This document shows positions 42,138 to 52,540 of a stretch of DNA of 64,000 nt, in pieces. The notes under the pieces are model-generated. The model saw only the letters and a program-made list of their open reading frames with translations. It did no database searches and had not been told where the DNA came from. Source of the stretch: Oscillospiraceae bacterium (lineage in GTDB: Bacteria > Bacillota_A > Clostridia > Oscillospirales > Ruminococcaceae); contig SFDQ01000011.1 of assembly GCA_004558145.1 (NCBI GenBank), forward strand, positions 1 to 64,000. Reading direction: 5' to 3'. Within the stretch, counting starts at the first letter, position 1; each line of letters opens with the position of its first letter. The translations under genes and the position numbers were made by a program.

Positions 42138-44791
42138 CGCGCCGCCGGCAGCGTGAACCGGAAGGTGGTGCCCCGGGGGGTTCTGTCCAGCACCGAAATG
42201 CCGCCCCCGTGAAGCTCCACGATGGACTTGCACAGATTGAGGCCGAGCCCCAGCCCCCGCTGGCAGTCGGCCCCGCCCGGGCCCGCCGTGAAGAACAGGT
42301 CGAACAGGTGCTTTTTCGCCTCGTCCGGGATGCCCGGCCCGTCGTCGGAGACGCTGATCTGCACCGCGCCGTCTTTTTGTTCGGCCCGCAGCTCGATGGC
42401 AGAACCCGCCGGGGTGTACTGAATGGCGTTGTTCATGATGTTGATGAGCACCCGCCGGATCAGTTCCGGGTCCATCACGGCGGTGAGCCCCGGGTCCTTC
42501 ACGACCACGGACAGTTTGTGTTCGCTCGCCTGCCGGCCCAGCTGCGCCACGGCGGCGCGCAGCACTCCGTCCACCCGCTCGGGGCGCATTTTGAAGGAAT
42601 CCCGGCCGGTTTCCAGGCGCGTGGCAACGAGCAGGTTTTCCGTGGTGTTGAGCAGCCGGTCCGTGTCGTCATAGATCGCCCTGTACAGCCTGCCTCTGGC
42701 GGGCCGGTCCAGGGCGGCCTCCTCCCGCAAAAGCGTATCCGCGCTGGCGTTGATGCCGGCCAGCGGGGTGCGCAGGTCGTGGGCCACCGCCCGCAGCAAA
42801 TCGGCCTGCAGCCGCTCCTTCTGGGCCTGCAGCGCGGCTTTGCTGCGCTCCTCCTGCAGGCGGATGCGCTCCTGGCTCAGCCCGCACTCGCTCAGAATGG
42901 CGATCATCAGGTTTTTCTCAAAGGCGTCGGGAACGGAATAACCCGCGATGGGGATGCCCACGATGCCCATCACCCCCTGGGTGCCCCGCACTGAGAGGAA
43001 AAGCCATTTCGAATCCGGCAGGGTGCTGGTGGTGGCGCCGGCGTGCTTGTTGTTTTTCCGCACCCAGCCGGCAACGCCCATCTCCTCGCTGCCCAGCCCC
43101 GCCAGCACCCCGGTCTCGTCCGCGGGCTCCACCCGGAACGCCAGTTCTTCCGACGCCTCGTTCAGGGCGTACAGCACCGGCCGGCCGAACAGCCGGTTCA
43201 GCTGTTCCGCGGTCAGGCGCAGGCAGTCCCATTCCGTGCGGCCGGTCTGCAGCTTCTGGCTGCTGCCCAAAAGCAGCTCGGTGTAATAGCTCTTCTGGGC
43301 CTCCTCCCGCGCCTGCGTTTTCACGCGGCCGGCCAGCGTGCCGGCGATGATGCTGGAAAAGAGCATGATGAGAAACGTGACCGGGTAGCCGGGGTCGTTG
43401 GCCCGGAAGGTAAAGCGGGGCTCGGTGAAAAAAAAGCTGAAGGCGGCGACGCTCAGCAGCGAGGCCGCCGCGCCCCAGAGATACCCGGTCGTCCGCACCG
43501 CGGTGAGCAGAACGCCCAGGATATAAACGGTGATGATGTTCGCCTCGCTGAGGCCCGCGTGATAAAAGCCGAAGCCCGCCAGGGTGGAAAGCGCCAGCGA
43601 GGCGAACATGACGCCGGCGTCCTTCCGGGAAAAGCGGGCCTTCGGCAGGCGCGGCTTTGCCATCCGCTTTTTGTACAGGGGCTGGTGGTCGGGGATGATG
43701 TACACGTCCAGGTCCGTCAGCTCGATCAGCCGGTCCGCCAGGCTTTTTTTGCCGGTCAGCGGGTTCTGTTTGTGGTTGAGCCGCCCCATCACGATCTTGG
43801 TCACGCCGCTGACCCGGGCGTATTCCGCGATCTGCTCGGCGGGGTCGGCGCCGTAGACCGTGGAGATCTGCGCGCCCAGCTGCTCTGCCAGGTGGAGGTT
43901 GCCGCGCAGCCGCTTGAGGTTTTCGCCGGACAGCTCCTTCGTTTCCGGCGTCTGCACAAACAGCGCCGTAAAGCCGCTGTGAAAGGCCTCGGCCATGCGG
44001 GCGGCGGTGCGGATGACCTTCGCGTTGGAGGGCGCCGACGAGAGGCAGATCAGGATATGCTCCCCGGCCCGGGCGCTTTTTTCCTTGCCTTCGGACAGGG
44101 CGCTGCGGTTCAGCTGGTCCGCCGTCCGGCGCATGGCGATCTCGCGCAGCGCGGCGAGGTTCTCCCCGGTGAAGAAGTTCTGAAGCGCCTGCTTTGCCTG
44201 CCGTTCCCGGTACACCTTGCCCGCCTGCAGGCGCTTGACCAGCTCGCCGGGCTCGATGTCCACCAATTCCACCTGATCGGCCCGGTCAAAGACGCGGTCG
44301 GGGATGCGCTCGCTGACCGCGATCCCCGTGATGGAGGAGACCAGGTCGTTCAGCGACTCCAGATGCTGCACATTGACCGTGGTGTACACGTTGATGCCCG
44401 CCGCCAGCAGTTCCTCCACGTCCTGATAGCGCTTGGTGTGCCGGCAGCCCGGCGCGTTGTTGTGGGCCAGCTCATCCACCAAAATCAGCTGCGGTTTTCG
44501 TTCCAGCGCCCCGTCCAGGTCGAATTCCCGGAGTTTTATTCCCCGGTAGCCGATCTCCCGGCAGGGCAGGACCTCCAGCCCGTTCAGCAAAGCAAGGGTG
44601 TCCGGCCGGGCGTGGGGCTCCACATAGCCCACCGCCACGTCCACGCCTTCCTTTTTTGCCTGATGGGCGGCTTCCAGCATCGCGAAGGTTTTGCCCACGC
44701 CCGCCGCATAACCGAAGAATATCTTCAGTCTTCCCGGCGCGCGGTCTTCCGTGCCGGCGGCGTTTCGCTGTTCTCGATAAAATTCCTGCAT
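42134..44791 (-). CDS. kdpD: KdpD sensor kinase, canonical type (second copy)
   Basis: Sensor kinase of 885 residues. The N-terminal KdpD domain keeps the usual P-loop FGYAAGVGKTFAML and LVDELAHNNAPGCRHTKRYQ. Usp domain ILICLSSAPSNAKVIRTAAR, four membrane helices (near VMFASLALSTLAGFGFYHAG), GAF-like region, HisKA AVAHDLRTPLAGI and HATPase DDGPGIPDEA with GLGLGLNLCKSI. No regulator gene adjoins it, so it probably shares KdpE at 32483-33187. It is upstream of kdpFABC. About as long as the other KdpD and homologous over its full length, it looks like an old duplication or a separately acquired copy. Confidence 0.93.
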   Translation of the reverse strand: MQEFYREQRNAAGTEDRAPGRLKIFFGYAAGVGKTFAMLEAAHQAKKEGVDVAVGYVEPHARPDTLALLNGLEVLPCREIGYRGIKLREFDLDGALERKPQLILVDELAHNNAPGCRHTKRYQDVEELLAAGINVYTTVNVQHLESLNDLVSSITGIAVSERIPDRVFDRADQVELVDIEPGELVKRLQAGKVYRERQAKQALQNFFTGENLAALREIAMRRTADQLNRSALSEGKEKSARAGEHILICLSSAPSNAKVIRTAARMAEAFHSGFTALFVQTPETKELSGENLKRLRGNLHLAEQLGAQISTVYGADPAEQIAEYARVSGVTKIVMGRLNHKQNPLTGKKSLADRLIELTDLDVYIIPDHQPLYKKRMAKPRLPKARFSRKDAGVMFASLALSTLAGFGFYHAGLSEANIITVYILGVLLTAVRTTGYLWGAAASLLSVAAFSFFFTEPRFTFRANDPGYPVTFLIMLFSSIIAGTLAGRVKTQAREEAQKSYYTELLLGSSQKLQTGRTEWDCLRLTAEQLNRLFGRPVLYALNEASEELAFRVEPADETGVLAGLGSEEMGVAGWVRKNNKHAGATTSTLPDSKWLFLSVRGTQGVMGIVGIPIAGYSVPDAFEKNLMIAILSECGLSQERIRLQEERSKAALQAQKERLQADLLRAVAHDLRTPLAGINASADTLLREEAALDRPARGRLYRAIYDDTDRLLNTTENLLVATRLETGRDSFKMRPERVDGVLRAAVAQLGRQASEHKLSVVVKDPGLTAVMDPELIRRVLINIMNNAIQYTPAGSAIELRAEQKDGAVQISVSDDGPGIPDEAKKHLFDLFFTAGPGGADCQRGLGLGLNLCKSIVELHGGGISVLDRTPRGTTFRFTLPAAR

Positions 44792-44889
44792 AAGGTTCCT
44801 TCCGCCCTTCGCCCAAAGTTTTTCAGACTAAAAATAGCATCGTTTCTCCTATGAAGGCGTGAAGCAATCTTCTGCGGCGTTAAAATTGC

Positions 44890-44928
44890 ATAAAGGCCCT
44901 TCTCCGGCAAGGGGAGAAGGGCCTTTAT
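44890..44928. terminator. Bidirectional hairpin upstream of kdpD2
   Basis: Perfect 16-bp stem ATAAAGGCCCTTCTCC with complement and 7-nt loop. Confidence 0.75.
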
Positions 44929-44966
44929 CTGTCAGAAACCCATGCGATTTTTCATGCAAGGCAGAA

Positions 44967-44998
44967 AAAGCCCCGGGAGACAAGTCTCCCGGGGCTTT
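44967..44998 (-). terminator. Terminator after the C69 peptidase region
   Basis: 14-bp stem AAAGCCCCGGGAGA with complement, CAAG loop, then TTTTTCT on the minus strand. Nearly identical to the terminator after tRNA-Ser. The gap 44792-45098 otherwise holds only a tRNA-like 3-prime tail (44998-45013). Confidence 0.8.
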
Positions 44999-45098
44999 GG
45001 CGGGGTTGGGATGATTCAGGCGACTGCCGCGTTTTCTGCGCTGTGATGTGGGATTCGGACTTCTTGCCGGGCACTTGTCGGCCCGCCGGATGGTCCGC

Positions 45099-46559
45099 TC
45101 AGTTGTCCCCTCGGTGATAGCGGATCTTCATGTTCTCGGAGGCGTTCTTGAGAATTTGGGCAAGGGCCTTGTCCGATTCCTCCTTGACCATGCCGGCAAT
45201 TTTGCGGTTGGCCTCTTTCAGAATTTCCACCGGCTCGCCCTGCCGCACCTTCTCGTCGTACTCGTAGAGCAGCTGCTGGCCGCGGTTCATCACGGCGTTC
45301 ACATACCGCTCGTCAAACAGCAGCGCCTTTCCGAAATGGGCGTCGGTCAGCGCGGCGATGAGCCGGCTGTGCCAGTACATGCTGTCGGTGGAGACCGTTT
45401 CGGTGGTGCCGCTGAGGTATCCCGGGAACTCGGTCACATTGGCGTACACCGGGAAGCAGGCCGTGAAGCCGCTGCCGCCCATGGACAGCCACTCCACACC
45501 CTGGACGGCCGCCGGCAGATACCCGCGGATCTGCATGATGCCGCAGACGTCGCTGTTGGGCACGCCGATGGTGCGGTACTTGCCCTTGCAGGCGGCGGTC
45601 TTGTCGTAGGGGTCGTAGGGCGTTCCCTGGTAATAGGAGCCCAGCAGATACCGCACGTCCTCCACCGTCACCTTGCGCTCCGGCACAAAGGACCAGGGGA
45701 TGTCGTTGCTCTCGGGGGTGAAGTCGGCGCTGTCCCCGTCCCACTTGTAAGTGCGGGGCAGGAAATACCGGGCCATGAACCAGGCGCGGGGGGTGTTGTA
45801 AATGTGGTCCGCGTCGGAGTGGGAGCCGAAGGCCAGCCGCGGATTGAACTCCGCGCCGGTGTCCAGCGCCAGGCGGTACTTCTCCACGAACTCCCGCAGG
45901 TCTTTGGAGCAGAGATTCTCTTTCTGCTCGCCATAAGCGTCCGCAAAGTCGAAATGGTCCAGGCCGAACTGGTTGGGCATCACCACCACCCGGTCGTCCG
46001 GCACCCGCCGGGCGATCCAGTGATGGCCGCCGATGGTCTCCAGCCACCAAATTTCATCGGCGTCCGCGAAGGCCATGCCGTTGGGCTCATAGGTGCCGTA
46101 CTCTTCCAGCAGCGCACCGGTGCGCAACACGCCCTCCCGGGCACTGCGGATGTAGGGCAGCACCAGGGTCACCAGGTCCTCCTCGCCGATGCCGCCGGGC
46201 ACTTCTTTCGTGCCGCGGCCCTTCTTTTCCTGATAGCGGACATAGGGGTCCACGCCCACCACCCGGGCGTTGCTGGTGATGGTCTCGGTGGCGGTCATGG
46301 CCACGTTGGCCTCGTTGATGCCGCAGGCGGGCCACACGCCGTTGGCCTTGGACACGTTGGGGCAGTCGGTATAGCGCAGGGCCTTCTCCGGCAGCGCGAC
46401 GGTCAGGTGAGAGATAACCGTTTTGTAGGTGGAAGCTCCCTCCCGGGCGGGGTGGGTCAAAAGGCGCTTGGCTTCGAACGCGCCGTCGTCGTTGCGGGCA
46501 ATGATGGTGGAGCCGTCATGGGTGGCTTCCTTGCCCACCAAAATCGTTGTACAGGGCAT
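45099..46559 (-). CDS. C69-family dipeptidase (PepD)
   Basis: Ntn-hydrolase dipeptidase of 486 residues, broad dipeptide hydrolysis in the cytoplasm. Nucleophile is Cys3 (MPCTTILVGKEATHDGSTII), exposed by N-terminal processing. Other family features: ARNDDGAFEAKR, NGVWPACGINEANVAMTATE and SHSDADHIYNTPRAWFMARY. AAGGAG lies 6 nt before ATG 46559. Stands alone between two near-identical terminators. It could recycle dipeptides brought in by peptide transporters such as opp at the right end of the window. Confidence 0.93.
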   Translation of the reverse strand: MPCTTILVGKEATHDGSTIIARNDDGAFEAKRLLTHPAREGASTYKTVISHLTVALPEKALRYTDCPNVSKANGVWPACGINEANVAMTATETITSNARVVGVDPYVRYQEKKGRGTKEVPGGIGEEDLVTLVLPYIRSAREGVLRTGALLEEYGTYEPNGMAFADADEIWWLETIGGHHWIARRVPDDRVVVMPNQFGLDHFDFADAYGEQKENLCSKDLREFVEKYRLALDTGAEFNPRLAFGSHSDADHIYNTPRAWFMARYFLPRTYKWDGDSADFTPESNDIPWSFVPERKVTVEDVRYLLGSYYQGTPYDPYDKTAACKGKYRTIGVPNSDVCGIMQIRGYLPAAVQGVEWLSMGGSGFTACFPVYANVTEFPGYLSGTTETVSTDSMYWHSRLIAALTDAHFGKALLFDERYVNAVMNRGQQLLYEYDEKVRQGEPVEILKEANRKIAGMVKEESDKALAQILKNASENMKIRYHRGDN

Positions 46560-46733
46560 ATGCGTCTCCTTTTCTTATGTGCATCTGTTCGGAACCGTTT
46601 TTCCGCCCCGCGGCAGAGCTTCGCAGCCGGGATTCGACGAAAAAACAGTTTTTCCCCTCTGATTCGACGCATTTATCATAGCACGGATGCCGTGCCGTTT
46701 CCAGCCCCGGGGCACTGGCGTTTTTTCATAAAG

Positions 46734-46762
46734 AAACCCCGGGAGACTTATCTCCCGGGGTT
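46734..46762 (-). terminator. Terminator after tRNA-Ser
   Basis: Stem AACCCCGGGAGA with complement, TTTCTTT on the minus strand; begins directly at the CCA end. Confidence 0.8.
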
Positions 46763-46854
46763 TGGCGGAGATGGAGAGATTCGAACTCTCGCGCGTTGTT
46801 TAGACGCCTACCGCATTTCGAGTGCGGACCCTTCAACCACTTGGGTACATCTCC
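46763..46854 (-). tRNA. tRNA-Ser (anticodon CGA)
   Basis: 92-nt class II tRNA. Acceptor GGAGATG pairs with CATCTCC, followed by discriminator G and an encoded CCA. The anticodon arm is CCGCA-CTCGAAA-TGCGG with anticodon CGA, reading UCG. A long variable arm and GAGAGTTCGAATCTCTC T-arm fit tRNA-Ser. Confidence 0.95.
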
Positions 46855-46886
46855 ATATTCGCCCGCTCACAAACGAGCTATTTTGT

Positions 46887-46915
46887 ATTATAACAGGTTT
46901 GGCGGGCCGCGTCAA
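46887..46915 (-). promoter_or_regulatory. Promoter of tRNA-Ser
   Basis: Minus strand TTGACG (46910-46915), 17-nt spacer, TATAAT (46887-46892). The rest of 46916-47098 is very GC-rich with no credible gene. Confidence 0.8.
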
Positions 46916-47098
46916 CGCGAAACGCGGAGCAAAAGGGGCGGACGGGCAAAGGGAGAGCGCAGGCTTGCGCGGCCCCGGCCGCGCCCGCCGGCCGTCCGGG
47001 CGGGGCAGGGGAGCGGCCGTGTTTTCCTTTGCGCCTTTCGGGGCGCGCCCTGCCTTTTTTCGCCGCGGTGCCGGCGTGTCCGGCCCCTTCGCCGCCGT

Positions 47099-47527
47099 TC
47101 AGCCCTTCGCCGCCGGGGGCAGTTTGCCCTCGGCCAGGTCCTGGAGGGTGATGCCGTCGAAGTAGTCGTTGATGAGTTTGTCCAGCCCGTGCCACATGGC
47201 GCGGGTGGTGCACTGGTGCGCCCGGCCGCAGGCTGGTGCGCCTTCCGCCATGCAGGACACCGGCGCCAGCGTTTTTTCCGTCAGGCGCAGGATGCTGCCC
47301 ACCGTGTAGTCCTTCGCGGGCTTCGTGAGCCGGTAGCCGCCGTTCTTGCCCCGCTGGCCCTCCACAAAGCCCGCCTTCGCCAGCGGCGCGAAAATGGCCT
47401 CCAGATATTTTTCCGAGATGCCCTGGCCCTCGCTGATGCGCGCCAGCGGCTGGTATTCCCCCTGGGGCGCTGCCGCCAACTCCACCATCACCCGCAGCGC
47501 ATACCGCCCCTTGCTGGACACCACCAT
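47099..47527 (-). CDS. Rrf2-family regulator (IscR-like)
   Basis: 142-residue winged-helix regulator. MVVSSKGRYALRVMVELAAA and GISEKYLEAIFAPLAKAGFV are typical Rrf2 DNA-binding sequence, followed by the RGKNGGYRL wing. Cys92, Cys100 and Cys106 (SCMAEGAPACGRAHQC) could hold an iron-sulfur cluster as in IscR. ATG 47527 has AAGGAGG 8 nt upstream; the longer frame to 47590 crosses its promoter. It is divergent from nifS-nifU and is probably their regulator, repressing when clusters are plentiful. Confidence 0.9.
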   Translation of the reverse strand: MVVSSKGRYALRVMVELAAAPQGEYQPLARISEGQGISEKYLEAIFAPLAKAGFVEGQRGKNGGYRLTKPAKDYTVGSILRLTEKTLAPVSCMAEGAPACGRAHQCTTRAMWHGLDKLINDYFDGITLQDLAEGKLPPAAKG

Positions 47528-47560
47528 CTTTTTCGCCTCCTTCGGCCTTTCTTTTGCATT

Positions 47561-47590
47561 ATTATGCCACACCCTTCGCGGCTTTGGCAA
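47561..47590 (-). promoter_or_regulatory. Promoter of the Rrf2 gene
   Basis: Minus strand TTGCCA (47585-47590), 18-nt spacer, CATAAT (47561-47566). Confidence 0.5.
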
Positions 47591-47605
47591 GCCGTTTTCG
47601 CAAAT

Positions 47606-47626
47606 TTCCTATTGACATTATAGGAA
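47606..47626. promoter_or_regulatory. Inverted repeat overlapping the -35 of nifS
   Basis: TTCCTAT-n7-ATAGGAA, perfect 7-bp arms; binding here would cover the -35. Candidate Rrf2 operator. Confidence 0.6.
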
Positions 47627-47640
47627 TTTGAGCGTATGAT
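47612..47640 (+). promoter_or_regulatory. Promoter of nifS-nifU
   Basis: TTGACA (47612-47617), 17-nt spacer, TATGAT (47635-47640). Confidence 0.8.
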
Positions 47641-47646
47641 AGAGAC

Positions 47647-47665
47647 ATAAACCTACAAGGTTTAT
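47647..47665. promoter_or_regulatory. Inverted repeat at the nifS transcription start
   Basis: ATAAACCT-n3-AGGTTTAT, perfect 8-bp arms, at about +1 to +19. Fits a Rrf2-type operator. Confidence 0.65.
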
Positions 47666-47696
47666 AGGTTTTATTGAGAAAAAGGAGTTTTTTCCT

Positions 47697-48884
47697 ATGA
47701 TCTATGCAGACAACGCGGCCACCACGCCCGTCTCGCCGGCGGCGCGGGCGGCCATGATCGACGCCATGGACAAGCTGTGGGGCAACCCCTCCAGCCTGTA
47801 CACCTTCGGCCAGCTGGCCGAGGAGGCGCTGAGCGACGCCCGCGCCCGGGTGGCCGGGTGTCTGGGAGCCGAACCGGGGGAGATCATCTTCACCTCCGGC
47901 GGCAGCGAGGCGGACAACCAGGCCCTGCGCAGCGCGGCGGCCTTTGGGGCGAAGAAGGGCAAGCGCCACATCATCAGCACCGCCTTTGAGCACCACGCCA
48001 TCCTGCACACGCTGGACGCGCTGCGGACCGAGGGCTTTGAGGTAACGCTGCTGCCGGTGCACTCCGACGGCCTTGTGCGCCCGGAGGAACTGGCGGCGGC
48101 CCTGCGGCCGGACACGGCGCTGGTGAGCGTGATGTTCGCCAACAACGAGATCGGCACCATCCAGCCCATCGCCCAGCTGGGCCGCATCTGCCGGGACGCC
48201 GGGGTGTTGTTCCACACCGACGCGGTGCAGGCGGCGGGGCACATCGCCATCGACGTGAAGGCCATGAACATCGACATGCTCAGCCTTTCCGGCCACAAGT
48301 TCCACGGCCCCAAGGGCGTGGGCGCTTTGTATGTGCGCAGGGGCGTGCCGGTGGTGCCCCTCATCCACGGCGGGGCCCAGGAGCGCCGCCGCCGGGCGGG
48401 CACCGAGAACCTGCCCGCCATCGCGGGCATGGCCGCCGCTCTGGAAGAGGCCTGCGCCCATCTGGAGGAGAACGCCGCCAAGGTGAGCGCCCTGCGGGAC
48501 AAGCTCATCGCCGGGCTTTCGGCCATTCCCCACAGCGCGCTGAACGGCGCGGCCCAGCCGCGCCTGCCGGGCAACGTGAACTTCTGCTTTGAGGGCATCG
48601 AGGGCGAGAGCCTTCTGCTGATGCTGGACGAGGCGGGCATCGCCGCCTCCAGCGGGTCGGCCTGCACCTCCGGGTCGCTGGACCCCAGCCACGTGCTGCT
48701 GGCCATCGGCCGGCCCCACGAGGTGGCCCACGGCTCGCTGCGGCTTTCTTTGAGCGAGGCGAACACCGACGAGGACGTGGAGCACATTCTGAAGGATGTG
48801 CCCCGGGTGGTGGACTACCTGCGGGCCTGCAGCCCCGTGTGGGACGAACTGGAAAAAGGAGAGAGAGACTATGTTATACTCTGA
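47697..48884 (+). CDS. Cysteine desulfurase (NifS/IscS)
   Basis: PLP enzyme of 395 residues that moves sulfur from cysteine to the scaffold for Fe-S cluster assembly. Lys201 in SGHKFHGPKG binds PLP; the persulfide Cys323 is in SSGSACTSG. N-terminus MIYADNAATTPVSPAA is typical. AAGGAG lies 11 nt upstream of ATG 47697. Its end overlaps the scaffold gene by 14 nt. Driven by a strong promoter with two palindromes and a divergent Rrf2 gene. Confidence 0.95.
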   Translation: MIYADNAATTPVSPAARAAMIDAMDKLWGNPSSLYTFGQLAEEALSDARARVAGCLGAEPGEIIFTSGGSEADNQALRSAAAFGAKKGKRHIISTAFEHHAILHTLDALRTEGFEVTLLPVHSDGLVRPEELAAALRPDTALVSVMFANNEIGTIQPIAQLGRICRDAGVLFHTDAVQAAGHIAIDVKAMNIDMLSLSGHKFHGPKGVGALYVRRGVPVVPLIHGGAQERRRRAGTENLPAIAGMAAALEEACAHLEENAAKVSALRDKLIAGLSAIPHSALNGAAQPRLPGNVNFCFEGIEGESLLLMLDEAGIAASSGSACTSGSLDPSHVLLAIGRPHEVAHGSLRLSLSEANTDEDVEHILKDVPRVVDYLRACSPVWDELEKGERDYVIL

Positions 48885-49308
48885 CAAGGTGATGGACCAC
48901 TTCCGCAACCCGCGGAACATGGGCAAAATGGAGGACGCCGACGGCATCGGCGAGGTGGGCAACGCCAAGTGCGGCGACATCATGCGGATGTACATCAAGG
49001 TGAAGGACGGCGTCATTGAGGACGTTTCCTTCATCACCTTCGGCTGCGGGTCGGCCATCGCCACCAGCAGCATGGCCACCGAGATGATCAAGGGCAAGCC
49101 CCTGTCCCAGGCGCTGGAGCTCTCCAACAAAGCCGTCGTGGAGGCGCTGGACGGCCTGCCCGCCCACAAGATCCACTGTTCGGTGCTGGCGGAGGAGGCG
49201 GTGAAGGCCGCCGTGAAGGACTACTACGACAAGCACGGCGTGTCCTACGACGCCGCCGCCTTCTGCACCGGGGACTGCGGCTGCTGCCACGCCCACGACC
49301 ACGAATGA
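48871..49308 (+). CDS. Fe-S cluster scaffold protein (NifU/IscU)
   Basis: 145-residue scaffold on which Fe-S clusters are built. The three ligand Cys are present: Cys34 (AKCGD), Cys59 (FGCGSA) and Cys103 (HCSVLAEEA). A short Cys/His-rich tail (FCTGDCGCCHAHDHE) is an added feature that may bind metal. ATG 48871 has GGAGAG upstream and lies inside the end of nifS. Partner of the cysteine desulfurase. Confidence 0.95.
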   Translation: MLYSDKVMDHFRNPRNMGKMEDADGIGEVGNAKCGDIMRMYIKVKDGVIEDVSFITFGCGSAIATSSMATEMIKGKPLSQALELSNKAVVEALDGLPAHKIHCSVLAEEAVKAAVKDYYDKHGVSYDAAAFCTGDCGCCHAHDHE

Positions 49309-49344
49309 CATCCCCTCACCCCCAAAAACAGCAAGCATATACAA

Positions 49345-49380
49345 AGGCCGCCGGCCGTGGTTTTCCACGGCCGGCGGCCT
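49345..49380. terminator. Terminator between nifU and argH
   Basis: Perfect 16-bp stem AGGCCGCCGGCCGTGG with complement, TTTT loop, then GTTTCGTTT. Probably serves both convergent operons. Confidence 0.8.
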
Positions 49381-49387
49381 GTTTCGT

Positions 49388-50773
<1,386 letters not shown>

Positions 50774-50792
50774 GGTCCAACTCTCCTTCGTC

Positions 50793-52013
<1,221 letters not shown>

Positions 52014-52061
52014 GGTGCTGCGACTCCCTTTCCTTTGGGCCGTGGCCCCGGTTTTGCCTGT

Positions 52062-52087
52062 ATATTTTGAATATATATTCAAAATAT
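52062..52087. promoter_or_regulatory. ARG box (ArgR/AhrC operator) of argGH
   Basis: Perfect 26-bp palindrome, half-site ATATTTTGAATAT, containing TTTGAATATATATTCAAA. This matches the known ARG-box shape TnTGAAT-w4-ATTCAnA. It lies 8 nt past the -10, covering about +2 to +27. Confidence 0.92.
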
Positions 52088-52095
52088 TACGGCTA

Positions 52096-52123
52096 ATTAT
52101 ACATACCGGGGAGGGTTTGTCAA
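52096..52123 (-). promoter_or_regulatory. Promoter of argGH
   Basis: Minus strand TTGACA (52118-52123), 16-nt spacer, TATAAT (52096-52101). Confidence 0.85.
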
Positions 52124-52158
52124 GGGGGAAAAGTATGAGTTTTCCACTTTAGCACAGA

Positions 52159-52188
52159 AAAAGAGGCCCGCGAAAACGGGCCTCTTTT
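52159..52188. terminator. Terminator upstream of argGH
   Basis: 12-bp stem AAAAGAGGCCCG with complement, 6-nt loop; T tracts on both strands. Ends transcription from the GIY-YIG/GNAT gene before argG. Confidence 0.8.
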
Positions 52189-52260
52189 GGGCGTTTTGTC
52201 AAAAAAGAGCGATTTGTTTTTCAGTGGCGGACGGGCGAACGCCGGCGGCGGGCGATTTGT

Positions 52261-52540
52261 AAAAATTCATCGCCCGGGCCGCAGGGGAGCGGGCGGGGCC
52301 GGCGGTGGGGCGCAGCGGGACCGGCGATGAGGGCGGCCCCAAAAATTCATCGCCCGACCCACAGGGGAGCGGGCGGGGCCGACGGTGGGGCGCGGCGGGA
52401 CCGGCGATGAGGGCGGCCCAAAAAGTTCAGCGCCCGGCCCGCAGGGGAGCGGGCGGGGCCGCCGGTGGGGCGCGTCGGGGCCGCCGGTGGGGCGCGTCGG
52501 GGCCGACGGTGAGGGCGGCCCAAAAAGTTCAGCGCCCGGC
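52261..52540. repeat. Tandem 80-bp GC-rich repeat (three units plus part)
   Basis: Units start AAAAATTCATCGCCCG or AAAAGTTCAGCGCCCG at 52261, 52341 and 52421, with a fourth partial copy from about 52522. The third unit has an inner 22-bp duplication (52461-52482 and 52483-52504). The last copy contains the stop codon of the GIY-YIG/GNAT gene (52529). Units are about 90% alike by eye. Confidence 0.85.

Noticed and set aside
44725..44910. Short minus-strand frame upstream of kdpD2
   Set aside because: Overlaps the kinase start and a terminator; no ribosome site.
44998..45090. Second tRNA gene next to the dipeptidase
   Set aside because: Only a 3-prime-like tail with CCA; no pairing 5-prime acceptor strand or anticodon arm.
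46878..47213. Minus-strand frame between tRNA-Ser and Rrf2 gene
   Set aside because: Overlaps the 3-prime end of the Rrf2 gene in another frame and the tRNA promoter; no domain.
52261..52540. Repeat array considered as CRISPR
   Set aside because: Units are contiguous 80-bp copies with no unique spacers and no cas genes nearby.
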